Virus record (IMG/VR): IMGVR_UViG_3300030109_001846
Coordinates: 1-33,757 of that record
Origin: a virus
DNA: 33,757 nt
Direction: 5' to 3' (one strand)
This document shows positions 1 to 6,225 of this stretch, piece after piece. Every line of letters begins with the position of its first letter. The first letter of the stretch is position 1. The notes under the pieces are model-generated. The model ran no database searches, was not told the DNA's origin, and saw only the letters and a list, made by a program, of their open reading frames with translations. A program made the translations under genes and the position numbers.

Positions 1-102
1 TGTTGTGCCTCAATTTTTCGGTTATCGGGTATATCTTCACCCGGCATTAATCGACACCAGTTTTGTTGAGGTGGGAATAAGGATGATTGAAGACGGTTCG
101 CA
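1..102. repeat. Terminal direct repeat, left copy (circular contig overlap)
   Basis: These 102 bases recur at 33656-33757 and differ at one position (C at 99, T at 33754). The repeat lies inside the portal reading frame, and joining the two copies restores one uninterrupted portal protein. This is what assembly of a circular or circularly permuted genome gives. The single mismatch suggests a population variant or a read error. Confidence 0.9.
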
Positions 103-311
103 AATCGAGCCGTTGAATGGACAGCCGTGCTATCGAATACCCGTTTCATTTTATTCTGACCGGGTACATTTCCTTCATAAAAACCATCGTATAAATTACG
201 CATCGGCAAGGCAAATTCATAAGCCTCTTCGTATATGGATCGCCAGTTATCCTTATGGATTTCACATTTTTTAAACCTTTTCTTTAGTTCGGTTATAGAA
301 AGTTCAGCCAT
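1..311 (-). CDS. Portal (head-to-tail connector) protein, N-terminal part, cut by the contig end
   Basis: The start ATG is at 309-311 on the minus strand, in a TAATG overlap with the stop of the preceding small gene. The frame stays open to base 1. It begins MAELSITELKKRFKK and contains NLYDGFYEGNVPGQNKMKRV, then FDSTAVHSTARFANRLQSSLF and the PPQQNWCRLMPG stretch, as is typical of T7-type head-tail connector proteins. The frame continues at 33655 and runs to 32410, giving a full protein of about 518 residues. Twelve copies would form the ring at the capsid vertex through which DNA is packaged and ejected. The fragmentation comes from the assembly break, not from mutation. Confidence is high because the sequence joins exactly across the terminal repeat. 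Confidence 0.93.
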   Translation of the reverse strand, partial: MAELSITELKKRFKKCEIHKDNWRSIYEEAYEFALPMRNLYDGFYEGNVPGQNKMKRVFDSTAVHSTARFANRLQSSLFPPQQNWCRLMPGEDIPDNRKIEAQ

Positions 312-442
312 TACGTTTTCTTTGTCTTTTTAGGAAATCCAGCCTTCATATTCTTATAAGCCTTGGCAGACACCGTTGTATTTTTTTTGCTTCTTGAAGA
401 CCCAGCTTTTTTTCGAGCATTTATATTCCTGTAAAGTGACAT
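311..442 (-). CDS. Small basic protein, 43 aa, upstream of portal
   Basis: The protein reads MSLYRNINARKKAGSSRSKK and then a Lys/Thr/Ser-rich tail ending FPKKTKKT. It is very basic and has no hydrophobic segment. The stop TAA shares its last base with the portal ATG (TAATG), so translation is probably coupled to the portal gene. I recall similar NINARKKAG-type peptides at this position in marine podoviruses, where they have no assigned function. DNA binding or a minor head role is possible because of the charge. The gene is shorter than many gene callers accept. Confidence 0.75.
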   Translation of the reverse strand: MSLYRNINARKKAGSSRSKKNTTVSAKAYKNMKAGFPKKTKKT

Positions 443-491
443 AGTTATGTTGTCCTTGTATTGTTGCAATTAAAGTTTTTGTAAACTTTTG

Positions 492-614
492 TCATTTTTT
501 TTCTTCTTCTTCATGGACTTTCTCCGTAAATTTTGGATTACGAACCCACTTCCTAGGCTCTCTTTCAACATAAGGCTCTTGAGGCTCAACCTCTTCTTCT
601 TTTTCTTCAGCCAT
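492..614 (-). CDS. Small acidic protein, 40 aa, unknown function
   Basis: The protein begins MAEEKEEEVEPQEPYVEREP and ends EKVHEEEEKK, with a central RKWVRNPKF segment. It has no membrane segment and is probably disordered. The ATG overlaps the stop of the preceding gene as TAATG, which supports translation. The neighbouring 84-residue protein also ends in a VRNPRNLA stretch that resembles the WVRNPKF stretch here. The gene lies between the small head-proximal protein and the small basic protein, in the terminase-to-portal block. Function is not recognised. Confidence 0.65.
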   Translation of the reverse strand: MAEEKEEEVEPQEPYVEREPRKWVRNPKFTEKVHEEEEKK

Positions 615-868
615 TAAGCTAAGTTCCTCGGATTACGAACACCACCCCCTAGTTTACTTTTTAAACCTTCAGCGTAGTCGGGTCTTGTTCCACCACTTGC
701 CATCATCAAGCCTTGCATACCACCTTTTTTCTTAGCCAGACTTCCAGCCATGATAGTTTTCTGTCTTTTGTTTTCTGCCTCAACAGCCTTCTCCTGTGCC
801 GTTAAACTTTCTTCAACAGCCGGTGATGGTGGTGGTGGGGCTTTTGGTCTTGAAAATAATCCACCCAT
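614..868 (-). CDS. Small virion-associated protein (84 aa), MGGLFS-type
   Basis: The protein begins MGGLFSRPKAPPPP, followed by a predicted helix rich in Glu/Lys/Gln (VEESLTAQEKAVEAENKRQK) and a Gly/Met-rich C-terminal half (KKKGGMQGLMMASGG). Short MGG-F/L-PK-PP proteins are common next to the terminase and portal genes of podoviruses and may be minor head or tail components. I do not recognise a defined family. The ATG overlaps the stop of the GNAT-like gene (TAATG), so the gene belongs to the same coupled operon. It has no membrane segment. Confidence 0.75.
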   Translation of the reverse strand: MGGLFSRPKAPPPPSPAVEESLTAQEKAVEAENKRQKTIMAGSLAKKKGGMQGLMMASGGTRPDYAEGLKSKLGGGVRNPRNLA

Positions 869-1359
869 TAGTAATACCTCGCAAACATAAAATGATCCTT
901 TCCATCGGGTCCATAGTTCTTTAATCGACCTTCTTCAGTAAAGTAGCATCTTTTTGCCCATCGTACTGCGTGAAAATTGGTTGAATTTACGGTGAACTGT
1001 AGCCTTTTTAGGTGTTTTTTCTTGGCATAATGTTCAAAAAACAACATTGCCCCACGATGCAAGGCAATCGTTTTACGTTTTATATACTTTGATGGGATCA
1101 TCCACGCCTCGGCTACACCGTTCCATAAAGGAAAACATCCAAACATGGCATAAACATCACCGTCAACAAGAGCCGTAAAACTGTCACCCCCTTCAGCAAA
1201 AGCCTGTAAATAGTTCTCATAGTTATGGAAATGGCTTAAAAACTCTTTATGATGTTCATTAAAATCAATTTGGTCATAATGTTCGGGTTCCCATCGGATA
1301 ATTTTATTATGAGGGTAATCCATCCGGGTCATACGGTTTATTTCATCAAGCGAAAACAT
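868..1359 (-). CDS. GNAT-like acetyltransferase-fold protein (T7 gp13-like position)
   Basis: This protein of about 163 residues has a GNAT-like arrangement. A central beta stretch, SFTALVDGDVYAMFGCFPLW, is followed by a helix start and by RGAMLFFEHYAKKKHLKRL. Then comes the GNAT-like ending FTVNSTNFHAVRWAKRCYF-TEEG, where an Asn and an aromatic-Gly-like loop usually sit near acetyl-CoA. Phage proteins of this type, related to the gp13 / DUF2833 group, occur near terminase genes and have been associated with the virion interior. Whether this copy still acetylates is unknown. The frame also opens at a TTG one codon earlier, but the ATG at 1359 is preferred. The gene overlaps the end of the terminase gene by 14 bases. 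Confidence 0.72.
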   Translation of the reverse strand: MFSLDEINRMTRMDYPHNKIIRWEPEHYDQIDFNEHHKEFLSHFHNYENYLQAFAEGGDSFTALVDGDVYAMFGCFPLWNGVAEAWMIPSKYIKRKTIALHRGAMLFFEHYAKKKHLKRLQFTVNSTNFHAVRWAKRCYFTEEGRLKNYGPDGKDHFMFARYY

Positions 1360-2872
1360 CAAAGTCCAACACTTTAGCCGTGGTTGTCTGTTTACGATGC
1401 CGAGTTCTTACCGTCATACGCCTGTGTTCACCACCCCCTAAAAGGCAATAGCCGACAGCATCCCCAACGTGGGAGTGTTCATTTTTATTAGGTGTATCTT
1501 TAAACCGTTCTTGCCCGGCTCCAATCGCCACACGCTTAAAATGGTATCCACCGGCTAGGCTTTTTCTTAATCTTTGACATTTACGGTCCACCATAAAGCC
1601 GGGCTTACCGTCAATTAATCGCCCCATAGGAATAGCACAAGCCTCTCTACGAGTTCTAAAATCATTTGTTGCTGTCGGTTGAGCCATAATGCCATGTGTC
1701 TTTAGATGGGAAAACGCTGTGGTTTCAAATATCTGATCCCGTTGCATACCAGCCGGGTCACCCCAGACAAAGGTATCGTATCCGGCAAAACGCATCTCTA
1801 GTTCGCTTTTAAGATAAGAGCAGAACCGTTCCAGACCGATATCAAACGTCACCAGTTCATGGAGTATATGCCATCGGCCATTGGGCATTTTCTGGGCAAA
1901 GATACCAGCCGGGGTTAATCCAAAGTCCAAGCCGATATTTATAGGAATACCTTTAACGGGTTCAAGATCAGCCGACATCGTGGTATCATCATACTCGGAC
2001 CATACGGGTCTGCCTTCCTGTACATAAGTGTATTTGCCTTCAGCGTAGCATCTGATCCAATCAAGGTTCTTACCACCCAGCAACTGCAAATAATAATCTT
2101 CGGGCAAGTTGTTTACATTCTCAGCTTTCTCATTGACCTTCCACCATTTACTGGCTTGCTGTATAAAGCCTTGGGCTTCGGGCATATCTTCGGGTACATC
2201 ATCGGTCTTAGCCTCGATCACGCCACCGGGCTGATTAAAGAACTCCCATTTAAACTTTCCTTTGGGTGTTTCTTTTTCTGCGAGGCGATACCACCAATGA
2301 TCGTCATCGCAAGGATTGCTGTCCATTATAATTCCATGCCAACTCGCAGATCCATCTGCCTTCGTAGGATATCTGCCGACACGGTGCGTTAGACCATCGA
2401 TAACAGCTTTAGGTAGTTCCTTCGCTTCATTAACAAAAGCCCCGGTTAATTCTAAAGATAGCAATTTGCGTACATCCTTGGGGGCATCCAGAGCCAAGAA
2501 AATAATCTCACAATCAATGCCACTCGCATTCTTTCTAGGTGGCAGTTTTAGATGATGGGTGATGGGTGGAGCATGGCGAACATTGCCCCAAATATGTTCC
2601 GGCAGTAATTCAAGCCAAGTCTTCAATGTCGTGGTTCTTAACATAGGATAACTATTTCTAACCACAGCAAACCGGGTATAGCGTATGCCATCCCTCGGTG
2701 AGGGTTTTTGTTGCACGGCTCGTCTAAATATCTCAGCACAGCAAGCGTAGGACTTACCACTACCAACTGGACCCATAATTCCTCTTACAAAGGCATTGCT
2801 TTTAAGGAAGTCAGCGACCGTAGGAGAGTTTGAGAAATCCAGTTTTAATCCAGAAGGTATATCGTCACTCAT
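1346..2872 (-). CDS. terL: Terminase large subunit (DNA-packaging ATPase/nuclease)
   Basis: This is the packaging motor subunit that drives DNA into the prohead with ATP and cuts the concatemer. The 508-residue protein has an N-terminal ATPase with Walker A GPVGSGKS at residues 34-41 and a Walker B-like acidic region (ELTGAFVNEAKELP). The C-terminal RNase H-like nuclease has acidic residues in INIGLDFGLTP, FVWGDPAG and HVGDAVGYCLL. The frame extends 11 codons upstream, but the ATG at 2872 is chosen. It follows an AGAGGAAAAGA ribosome site and overlaps the zinc-ribbon gene by eight bases (ATGAGTGA). Length and motif order fit phage large terminases. The small-subunit candidate lies two genes upstream. 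Confidence 0.95.
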   Translation of the reverse strand: MSDDIPSGLKLDFSNSPTVADFLKSNAFVRGIMGPVGSGKSYACCAEIFRRAVQQKPSPRDGIRYTRFAVVRNSYPMLRTTTLKTWLELLPEHIWGNVRHAPPITHHLKLPPRKNASGIDCEIIFLALDAPKDVRKLLSLELTGAFVNEAKELPKAVIDGLTHRVGRYPTKADGSASWHGIIMDSNPCDDDHWWYRLAEKETPKGKFKWEFFNQPGGVIEAKTDDVPEDMPEAQGFIQQASKWWKVNEKAENVNNLPEDYYLQLLGGKNLDWIRCYAEGKYTYVQEGRPVWSEYDDTTMSADLEPVKGIPINIGLDFGLTPAGIFAQKMPNGRWHILHELVTFDIGLERFCSYLKSELEMRFAGYDTFVWGDPAGMQRDQIFETTAFSHLKTHGIMAQPTATNDFRTRREACAIPMGRLIDGKPGFMVDRKCQRLRKSLAGGYHFKRVAIGAGQERFKDTPNKNEHSHVGDAVGYCLLGGGEHRRMTVRTRHRKQTTTAKVLDFDVFA

Positions 2873-3023
2873 TCTTTTCCTCTTTCGGTAAATAAACAAG
2901 TACAAAACTATTACAATTTGGACATGATAAATTCGTAACCATCATATACTCTTCATTCTCATCTTCTTCAATGTCGTGATCTCCACCCCAAATTAATTCT
3001 TTATTACAATGCCAACAGTTCAT
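2865..3023 (-). CDS. Small zinc-ribbon protein, 52 aa
   Basis: The sequence starts MNCWHCNKELIWGGDHD and later has LSCPNCNSFVLVY. Two CxxC pairs (CWHC and CPNC) about 30 residues apart are a zinc-ribbon pattern. Very similar MNCWHC...IWGGDHD peptides occur beside terminase genes in marine podoviruses, without a known role. The start ATG overlaps the stop of the putative small terminase (ATGA) and the end overlaps the large terminase start, so it sits translationally coupled between the two. Binding of DNA or terminase is plausible but is inference only. Confidence 0.85.
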   Translation of the reverse strand: MNCWHCNKELIWGGDHDIEEDENEEYMMVTNLSCPNCNSFVLVYLPKEEKNE

Positions 3024-3424
3024 TTCTTTTCTCCCGGCAGTACCATCGTGACATCCACCACAGCCGGTTTCTCGCTTTCCTTTTCTTGGTCCAGCAACCC
3101 AGCACTCTTGGACAGCATCTGCAACACCCTTACCTTATCGATCATCTCAACTTCTATCTGATCTCCGGAGCGTGTCGGAGTTACCTTGATCTTCTTGATC
3201 GCCTGTAACGCCCTCTCCGGGATGTCCTTAATTTCCTTGATACTGACATTGTTATCACTCCATTCTAATACATCGGTTATATTCGCACTCGCCAAACTTA
3301 ATAGCTGGTTAGCCAACTGGTCACGGTTATCATAGATAATGCTGGACCCTCGCAACCGTTTGGTTATGGCACCAACACCGGCAAACCGTCCATTCATCTT
3401 CGGCAGTTTAGACTTACCTTTCAT
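3020..3424 (-). CDS. terS: Putative terminase small subunit
   Basis: This 134-residue basic protein sits two genes before the large terminase. The C-terminal half carries the segment usual in terminase small-subunit-like proteins: IKEIKDIPERALQAIKKIKV, then a TPTRSGDQIEVEMIDK stretch and VRVLQMLSKSAGLLDQEKE. The motif order 'helix, beta hairpin, DK(x)4LxxLxKxxGL' matches that family. The N-terminal 60 residues (KSKLPKMNGRFAGVGAITKR) are basic, and I see no clear HTH. The role would be to recognise phage DNA and stimulate the large subunit. The TAATG overlap with the 67-residue gene keeps it in the coupled operon. The family assignment is moderately secure. Confidence 0.7.
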   Translation of the reverse strand: MKGKSKLPKMNGRFAGVGAITKRLRGSSIIYDNRDQLANQLLSLASANITDVLEWSDNNVSIKEIKDIPERALQAIKKIKVTPTRSGDQIEVEMIDKVRVLQMLSKSAGLLDQEKESEKPAVVDVTMVLPGEKK

Positions 3425-3627
3425 TAAAACGGTGTATCCTTCTTAGGCTCAAAACCCTGTAACCAGATATCACCTTCCTTATTGGGAATAGGCAGAACAT
3501 TTAACTTAACCGATCTCTTACCGTCAGCCTTCTCCAGTAGAACGCCAATCTGCATCCACCGGGTCTTTTCTTGACCGTCTACCGTGTAATTACCCTGTGA
3601 TTGCACAAGTACATATGTTTTATCCAT
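3424..3627 (-). CDS. Small beta-rich protein, 67 aa, conserved hypothetical
   Basis: The protein reads as alternating beta strands: TYVLVQSQGNY, then KTRWMQIGVLLEKADGKRSV, then KLNVLPIPNKEGDIWLQGFEP. The pattern 'W-x-IGV-x-x-x-K-DGK-x-S-x-KL-x-x-LP' recurs in short phage and plasmid proteins of unknown function. It could be a small OB-like or SH3-like fold. The ATG lies within the last codons of the alpha-CTD-like gene (8-base overlap), and its stop overlaps the next ATG (TAATG). No catalytic residues are apparent. Confidence 0.7.
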   Translation of the reverse strand: MDKTYVLVQSQGNYTVDGQEKTRWMQIGVLLEKADGKRSVKLNVLPIPNKEGDIWLQGFEPKKDTPF

Positions 3628-4054
3628 TTGCTTTTCTCCTTTGTGTTATTGGATATCCTACCCAATCTTTTAAATAAAAATCAGAATTTGCATCTATCAA
3701 CTCTTGCAAATTATCTGGCCTCCAATTGTGTTCAAATTCATGTCTGTTTCCCCAGCCGTTGATCCTATCACCTCTAAAATAATATTGACCAATATCTTGA
3801 CCAAAATAATTTAGTATCTGTTTAAGTTCATTGAATGATTTTAGACCGAAATTAGGTGTACGGAGTAAAGCGTCTTTAGGCTCACTAACAAAATCACCAA
3901 CATACATATCATCACCTTCTTCAAGAATTTGTTGATAACTTTTATGAAACGGTCCGTAACTTATAGGATGTACTAGAGCATTAAATAGTCTGGTAGATAT
4001 TTTTTTTGGATACCTTGTTATAGGTAATAAAAGGTTTTTACTGTAAATAATCAT
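3620..4054 (-). CDS. RNA polymerase alpha-subunit C-terminal-domain-like protein, 144 aa
   Basis: Residues 19-90 resemble the DNA-binding C-terminal domain of bacterial RNA polymerase alpha. YVGDFV (51-56) matches YIGDLV of E. coli alpha, and LLRTPNFGLKSFNELKQIL (63-81) matches LLKTPNLGKKSLTEIKDVL. The residues known in E. coli to contact UP-element DNA (R265, N268, G296, K298, S299, E302) appear here as R22, N25, G70, K72, S73 and E76. Between the first helix (ISTRLFNAL) and YVGDFV there is an extra stretch of roughly 17 residues. No alpha N-terminal assembly domain is present. The tail of about 55 residues (RGDRINGWGNRHEFEHN and on) is unrecognised. The ATG at 4054 is chosen because it follows AAGGAG by four bases. 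The family match is strong. The role, DNA-binding mimic or modulator of host polymerase, is inference. Confidence 0.82.
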   Translation of the reverse strand: MIIYSKNLLLPITRYPKKISTRLFNALVHPISYGPFHKSYQQILEEGDDMYVGDFVSEPKDALLRTPNFGLKSFNELKQILNYFGQDIGQYYFRGDRINGWGNRHEFEHNWRPDNLQELIDANSDFYLKDWVGYPITQRRKANG

Positions 4055-4220
4055 AAAACTCCTTAATGAAATTGTTGAAAATATTTTTGTGATGGCCCCC
4101 ACTATATATACGCAAGGGGGGAGGGCATAAGGTGCGTTCTGTGGTACAGAGATTTTTTACACCGTATACTGCGTGTTCCGATGCCTCTAGGAACATCTGG
4201 ACTTTGTACACCCTAGTCAT
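4038..4220 (-). CDS. Possible small protein, 60 aa, or leader region
   Basis: The frame starts in an ATGA overlap with the initiator gene stop and ends inside the alpha-CTD-like gene. The protein (MTRVYKVQMFLEASEHAVYG and on) contains two Cys and a CPPPLRIYSGGHH segment and matches nothing I know. On the same strand the DNA holds a TGTACAAAG motif near 4204-4211 and a C-run/G-run pair at about 4095-4128. The segment may therefore be a transcribed leader for the alpha-CTD-like gene rather than a protein. The overlap-type start is the only positive support. Confidence 0.4.
   Translation of the reverse strand: MTRVYKVQMFLEASEHAVYGVKNLCTTERTLCPPPLRIYSGGHHKNIFNNFIKEFYDYLQ
4059..4064 (-). promoter_or_regulatory. 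Strong Shine-Dalgarno that fixes the alpha-CTD-like start
   Basis: AAGGAG on the minus strand lies four bases before the ATG at 4052-4054. A longer frame opens at 4102 without such a site. This places the start at MIIYSK and leaves the R22/N25 helix near the N-terminus. Confidence 0.75.
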
Positions 4221-5470
4221 GCAAGAGCCTTCTGGTCTAGGAAATACTGCAATGATTGTGGTGGTTGCTTGTTGTCCTGTAACGATTGACTAACTACCTT
4301 GGTTGCTAGGCTCTTAAACTGCTCAGTAGAATAACCAAGCTGGAGTAGTTGGTCTGCTATTACTTTATCCTTTTCAGTAGCCTTCCAATCTGATCCATAG
4401 ATCTGCTTCACTACATTCGTATAACTGTTTAATATACCATTTATTAAGATTTCCGTATTATATATATTATTATATATATTATTATTGTTATGCATTACCT
4501 TTACGGTAACATGTGTATGACCTTCACGGTCATGTTTGGCATCTTCTATTACCTTCACGGTCATATCAGTATCTTTTATATTACCTTCATGGTCATACCG
4601 TACATTACCGTCATGGTCATGTGACTTATTACCTTCACGGTAATACTTATTATAGTACTTTAAGGGTATATCGTGGTCTTTTTCATTCGGTGGTCTTCCC
4701 CAAGATGCTGTCCATAGATCACCTGGTTTCCAGTTCCGTAACCGTGCCTTCCAGATAGCCTCATCATTCGTAATCACTTCCTTCTTTATGGGCTGTTTAG
4801 TCTTATCTTCTGGCTTATTAAAGTATTCCAGCTTATAGGGTGATTGCATCTTATTATCCAGAGCCTTCCATGTTTCTTCTGTCTGGACACCTAACAGCCA
4901 TAAAGCAACATCATTATAGATCTTTTCAAAAGAATAGTCCGGGTTATCCTTGGCGTATTTAGATGTAATGACGTAGGCTAGTTTGCCTTGCTTCTCGGTT
5001 AAGTCACGCTCGTAATGTCGAGGCTTATGGACCTTCTGTAAGGTTTCCTGTACCTTGTCATCGTCTATCTCGGTGCTGTCTGCCATCTGTTTGTCGTAGC
5101 TGATCGATGGGTCTAATATAACACGGTATATGCATCCTTTTGTGCCTGTAGTCCTCTGGATATTGGAATTGCGTAGCTTCTGTAGATAACCCCATTTAAC
5201 CAGCATAGTCATATAACCCGATACCTTATTGGGTTTCGTGCCGACTATTCGAGCGATTGTTTCCTGTCCGACAAAGAACGTATTACCTCGCCTTTCATTT
5301 TGATGGCTACAGCAAACAGCCAGTATTCTAAAAGCCTGTTTATGCTTATTAAAACGCACATCACCGTAGGCTCTGGCTGGCATGACAATCACTTGCCCCG
5401 GACATTGATATTCTCCGTGTCCTTTGGGTGGATCACGCAAGGGATCGGGTGTTACTTTACTAATCTTCAT
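4217..5470 (-). CDS. Replication initiator-like winged-helix protein (lambda O-like organisation)
   Basis: This 417-residue protein has a probable winged-helix DNA-binding domain at about residues 40-120 (KQAFRILAVCCSHQNE, then TFFVGQETIARIVGTKPNKVS, recognition-helix-like, then YMTMLVKWGYLQKLRNS). A long polar middle follows. A linker rich in His/Asp/Gly/Asn at about 275-345 contains DHDGNV, DHEGNI and HDREGH repeats. The C-terminal domain (VVKQIYGSDWKATEKDKVIA and on) may recruit helicase. The repetitive linker is encoded by six imperfect 17-bp palindromic iterons followed by an AT-rich tract. Lambda O has the same design, with its origin inside its own gene. No DNA polymerase or helicase gene is visible, so a helicase-loader-recruiting initiator fits. 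The family identity is by architecture, not by a recognised signature. Confidence 0.68.
   Translation of the reverse strand: MKISKVTPDPLRDPPKGHGEYQCPGQVIVMPARAYGDVRFNKHKQAFRILAVCCSHQNERRGNTFFVGQETIARIVGTKPNKVSGYMTMLVKWGYLQKLRNSNIQRTTGTKGCIYRVILDPSISYDKQMADSTEIDDDKVQETLQKVHKPRHYERDLTEKQGKLAYVITSKYAKDNPDYSFEKIYNDVALWLLGVQTEETWKALDNKMQSPYKLEYFNKPEDKTKQPIKKEVITNDEAIWKARLRNWKPGDLWTASWGRPPNEKDHDIPLKYYNKYYREGNKSHDHDGNVRYDHEGNIKDTDMTVKVIEDAKHDREGHTHVTVKVMHNNNNIYNNIYNTEILINGILNSYTNVVKQIYGSDWKATEKDKVIADQLLQLGYSTEQFKSLATKVVSQSLQDNKQPPQSLQYFLDQKALA
4450..4490. other. AT-rich tract, candidate duplex-unwinding element
   Basis: About 40 bases that are almost purely A/T (repeats of TATATATTATTA) lie immediately beside the iteron array and inside the initiator gene. 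On the coding strand they encode an Asn/Tyr/Ile-rich run (NNNNIYNNIYN). AT-rich DNA next to initiator-binding iterons is the usual site of origin melting. Confidence 0.55.
4494..4644. repeat. Six palindromic 17-bp iterons, putative replication origin
   Basis: Six copies of a site close to ATKACCTTCAYGGTMAT start at 4494, 4517, 4548, 4580, 4604 and 4628, spaced 23, 31, 32, 24 and 24 bases. Each is an inverted repeat with a 5-base centre, for example TGACC-TTCAC-GGTCA at 4518-4532. The array lies in the low-complexity linker of the winged-helix initiator gene and abuts an AT-rich tract. By analogy with lambda ori inside gene O, these are probable initiator-binding sites. A transcription operator is the alternative. 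Confidence 0.7.
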
Positions 5471-5621
5471 TTGCTGGGTCCGTTATGTGAATGTTACAAG
5501 TTTTACAGACTTTTAAAATTTCTTTCTTGCCTGTAGTTAAGACTTCAAGTTCGGATTTGCATCGTGGGCATTTGTTCATACTTAAACGCACATCAATTTC
5601 ATCGACTACTTTACGTTTCAT
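5460..5621 (-). CDS. Small zinc-ribbon protein, 53 aa
   Basis: The sequence MKRKVVDEIDVRLSMNKCPR starts the protein. CPRC and CKTC pairs are separated by about 18 residues, which is a compact zinc ribbon. The ATG overlaps the upstream stop (ATGA), and the end overlaps the initiator gene by 11 bases, so it is embedded in the replication operon. It may bind nucleic acid or a replication partner. No enzyme motif is present. Confidence 0.75.
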   Translation of the reverse strand: MKRKVVDEIDVRLSMNKCPRCKSELEVLTTGKKEILKVCKTCNIHITDPANED

Positions 5622-5962
5622 GTTTTTAAACGCTCAACCCGGTTTAAGGGTCTTCTTCGTAAAAGTTTTTTCTTCGGCACTCTGCGTGTTTTATTGCCAC
5701 TTGATGTATAAGAATTATATTTAAGGGAATTGTTCATCTCACCCATCTCATCCAATACATTACGAGTTAATTTAGAAGTAGAATAAACAAGTCTTACTGT
5801 TCCGTGTTTATCATATTCCTCGGCTCTTGGATCGTCTTCAAACCAGCCTGTTACTTGTTTTTTCCTTAAAGGTAATGACCATGTAGGCTTTGCCCATTCA
5901 GATGTTTGACGATGAAGTCCAGCCGATCTTCCATAAGGGTTCTTTTTAAGATTGTCTGTCAT
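5618..5962 (-). CDS. Conserved-looking hypothetical protein, 114 aa, basic
   Basis: I do not recognise this protein. It begins MTDNLKKNPYGRSAGLHRQT, has an aromatic central part (KPTWSLPLRKKQVTGWFEDD) and ends in a very basic tail (KKKLLRRRPLNRVERLK). It has no membrane segment or Cys cluster. The start overlaps the DnaA-domain gene stop (ATGA) and its stop overlaps the zinc-ribbon start (ATGA), so it is part of the replication-region operon. The basic C-terminus suggests nucleic-acid or acidic-partner contact. Confidence 0.7.
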   Translation of the reverse strand: MTDNLKKNPYGRSAGLHRQTSEWAKPTWSLPLRKKQVTGWFEDDPRAEEYDKHGTVRLVYSTSKLTRNVLDEMGEMNNSLKYNSYTSSGNKTRRVPKKKLLRRRPLNRVERLKT

Positions 5963-6225
5963 ATATTTAACTCCTTTACGATCTCATCGTATATCTTACG
6001 CATCTTACGGCTTTTCTTAATCATCAGCTTGCCTCGCTTGGCTCCCTGTAAAATTGTTGCATGATTTCGGTTCAATGCGTTGCCTATTTCGGTGTAAGGT
6101 TGCCAAGAATACTCACGGCAAATTAAATAAAGTAAGGTCCGAAAAGGCTGTACTAGCTGACTTCGTCTTTTGTTTAAGAGTTCATTCGTTGGACAGCCCG
6201 TTACTTTTGACAGGGTAAGGACCAC
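5959..6225 (-). CDS. Free-standing DnaA domain IV-like DNA-binding protein
   Basis: The protein is almost only the DnaA C-terminal DNA-binding domain. LSKVTGCPTNELLNKRRSQL matches the start of domain IV, where the basic loop binds the minor groove. LLYLICREYSWQPYTEIGNAL-NRNHATILQGAK corresponds to the DnaA signature with the 'DHTTV..A..K' helix-turn-helix, here NHATILQGAK. No AAA+ ATPase is present, so it cannot act as an initiator by itself. It could bind DnaA boxes, compete with or recruit host DnaA, or regulate transcription. The GTG at 6225 is chosen so that only 25 bases overlap the upstream gene. An ATG at 6393 after GGAG would add 56 residues, but they are out-of-frame shadow of the DUF1064 gene. 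The family call is firm and the start is uncertain. Confidence 0.75.
   Translation of the reverse strand: MVLTLSKVTGCPTNELLNKRRSQLVQPFRTLLYLICREYSWQPYTEIGNALNRNHATILQGAKRGKLMIKKSRKMRKIYDEIVKELNI

Noticed and set aside
5-274. Plus-strand open frame of about 89 codons at the left end
   Set aside because: It is antisense to the portal N-terminal frame, which has a strong family match and continues across the contig join.
4090-4130. C-run/G-run stem (CCCCCC and GGGGG around TTGCGTATATATAGT) as a terminator
   Set aside because: The pairing is short and no U-run follows. It lies in a possible small coding frame, so support is too weak.
4494-4644. CRISPR array
   Set aside because: The repeats are only 17 bp, vary in sequence, have 6-15 bp gaps and lie within a coding region. 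They fit initiator iterons better.
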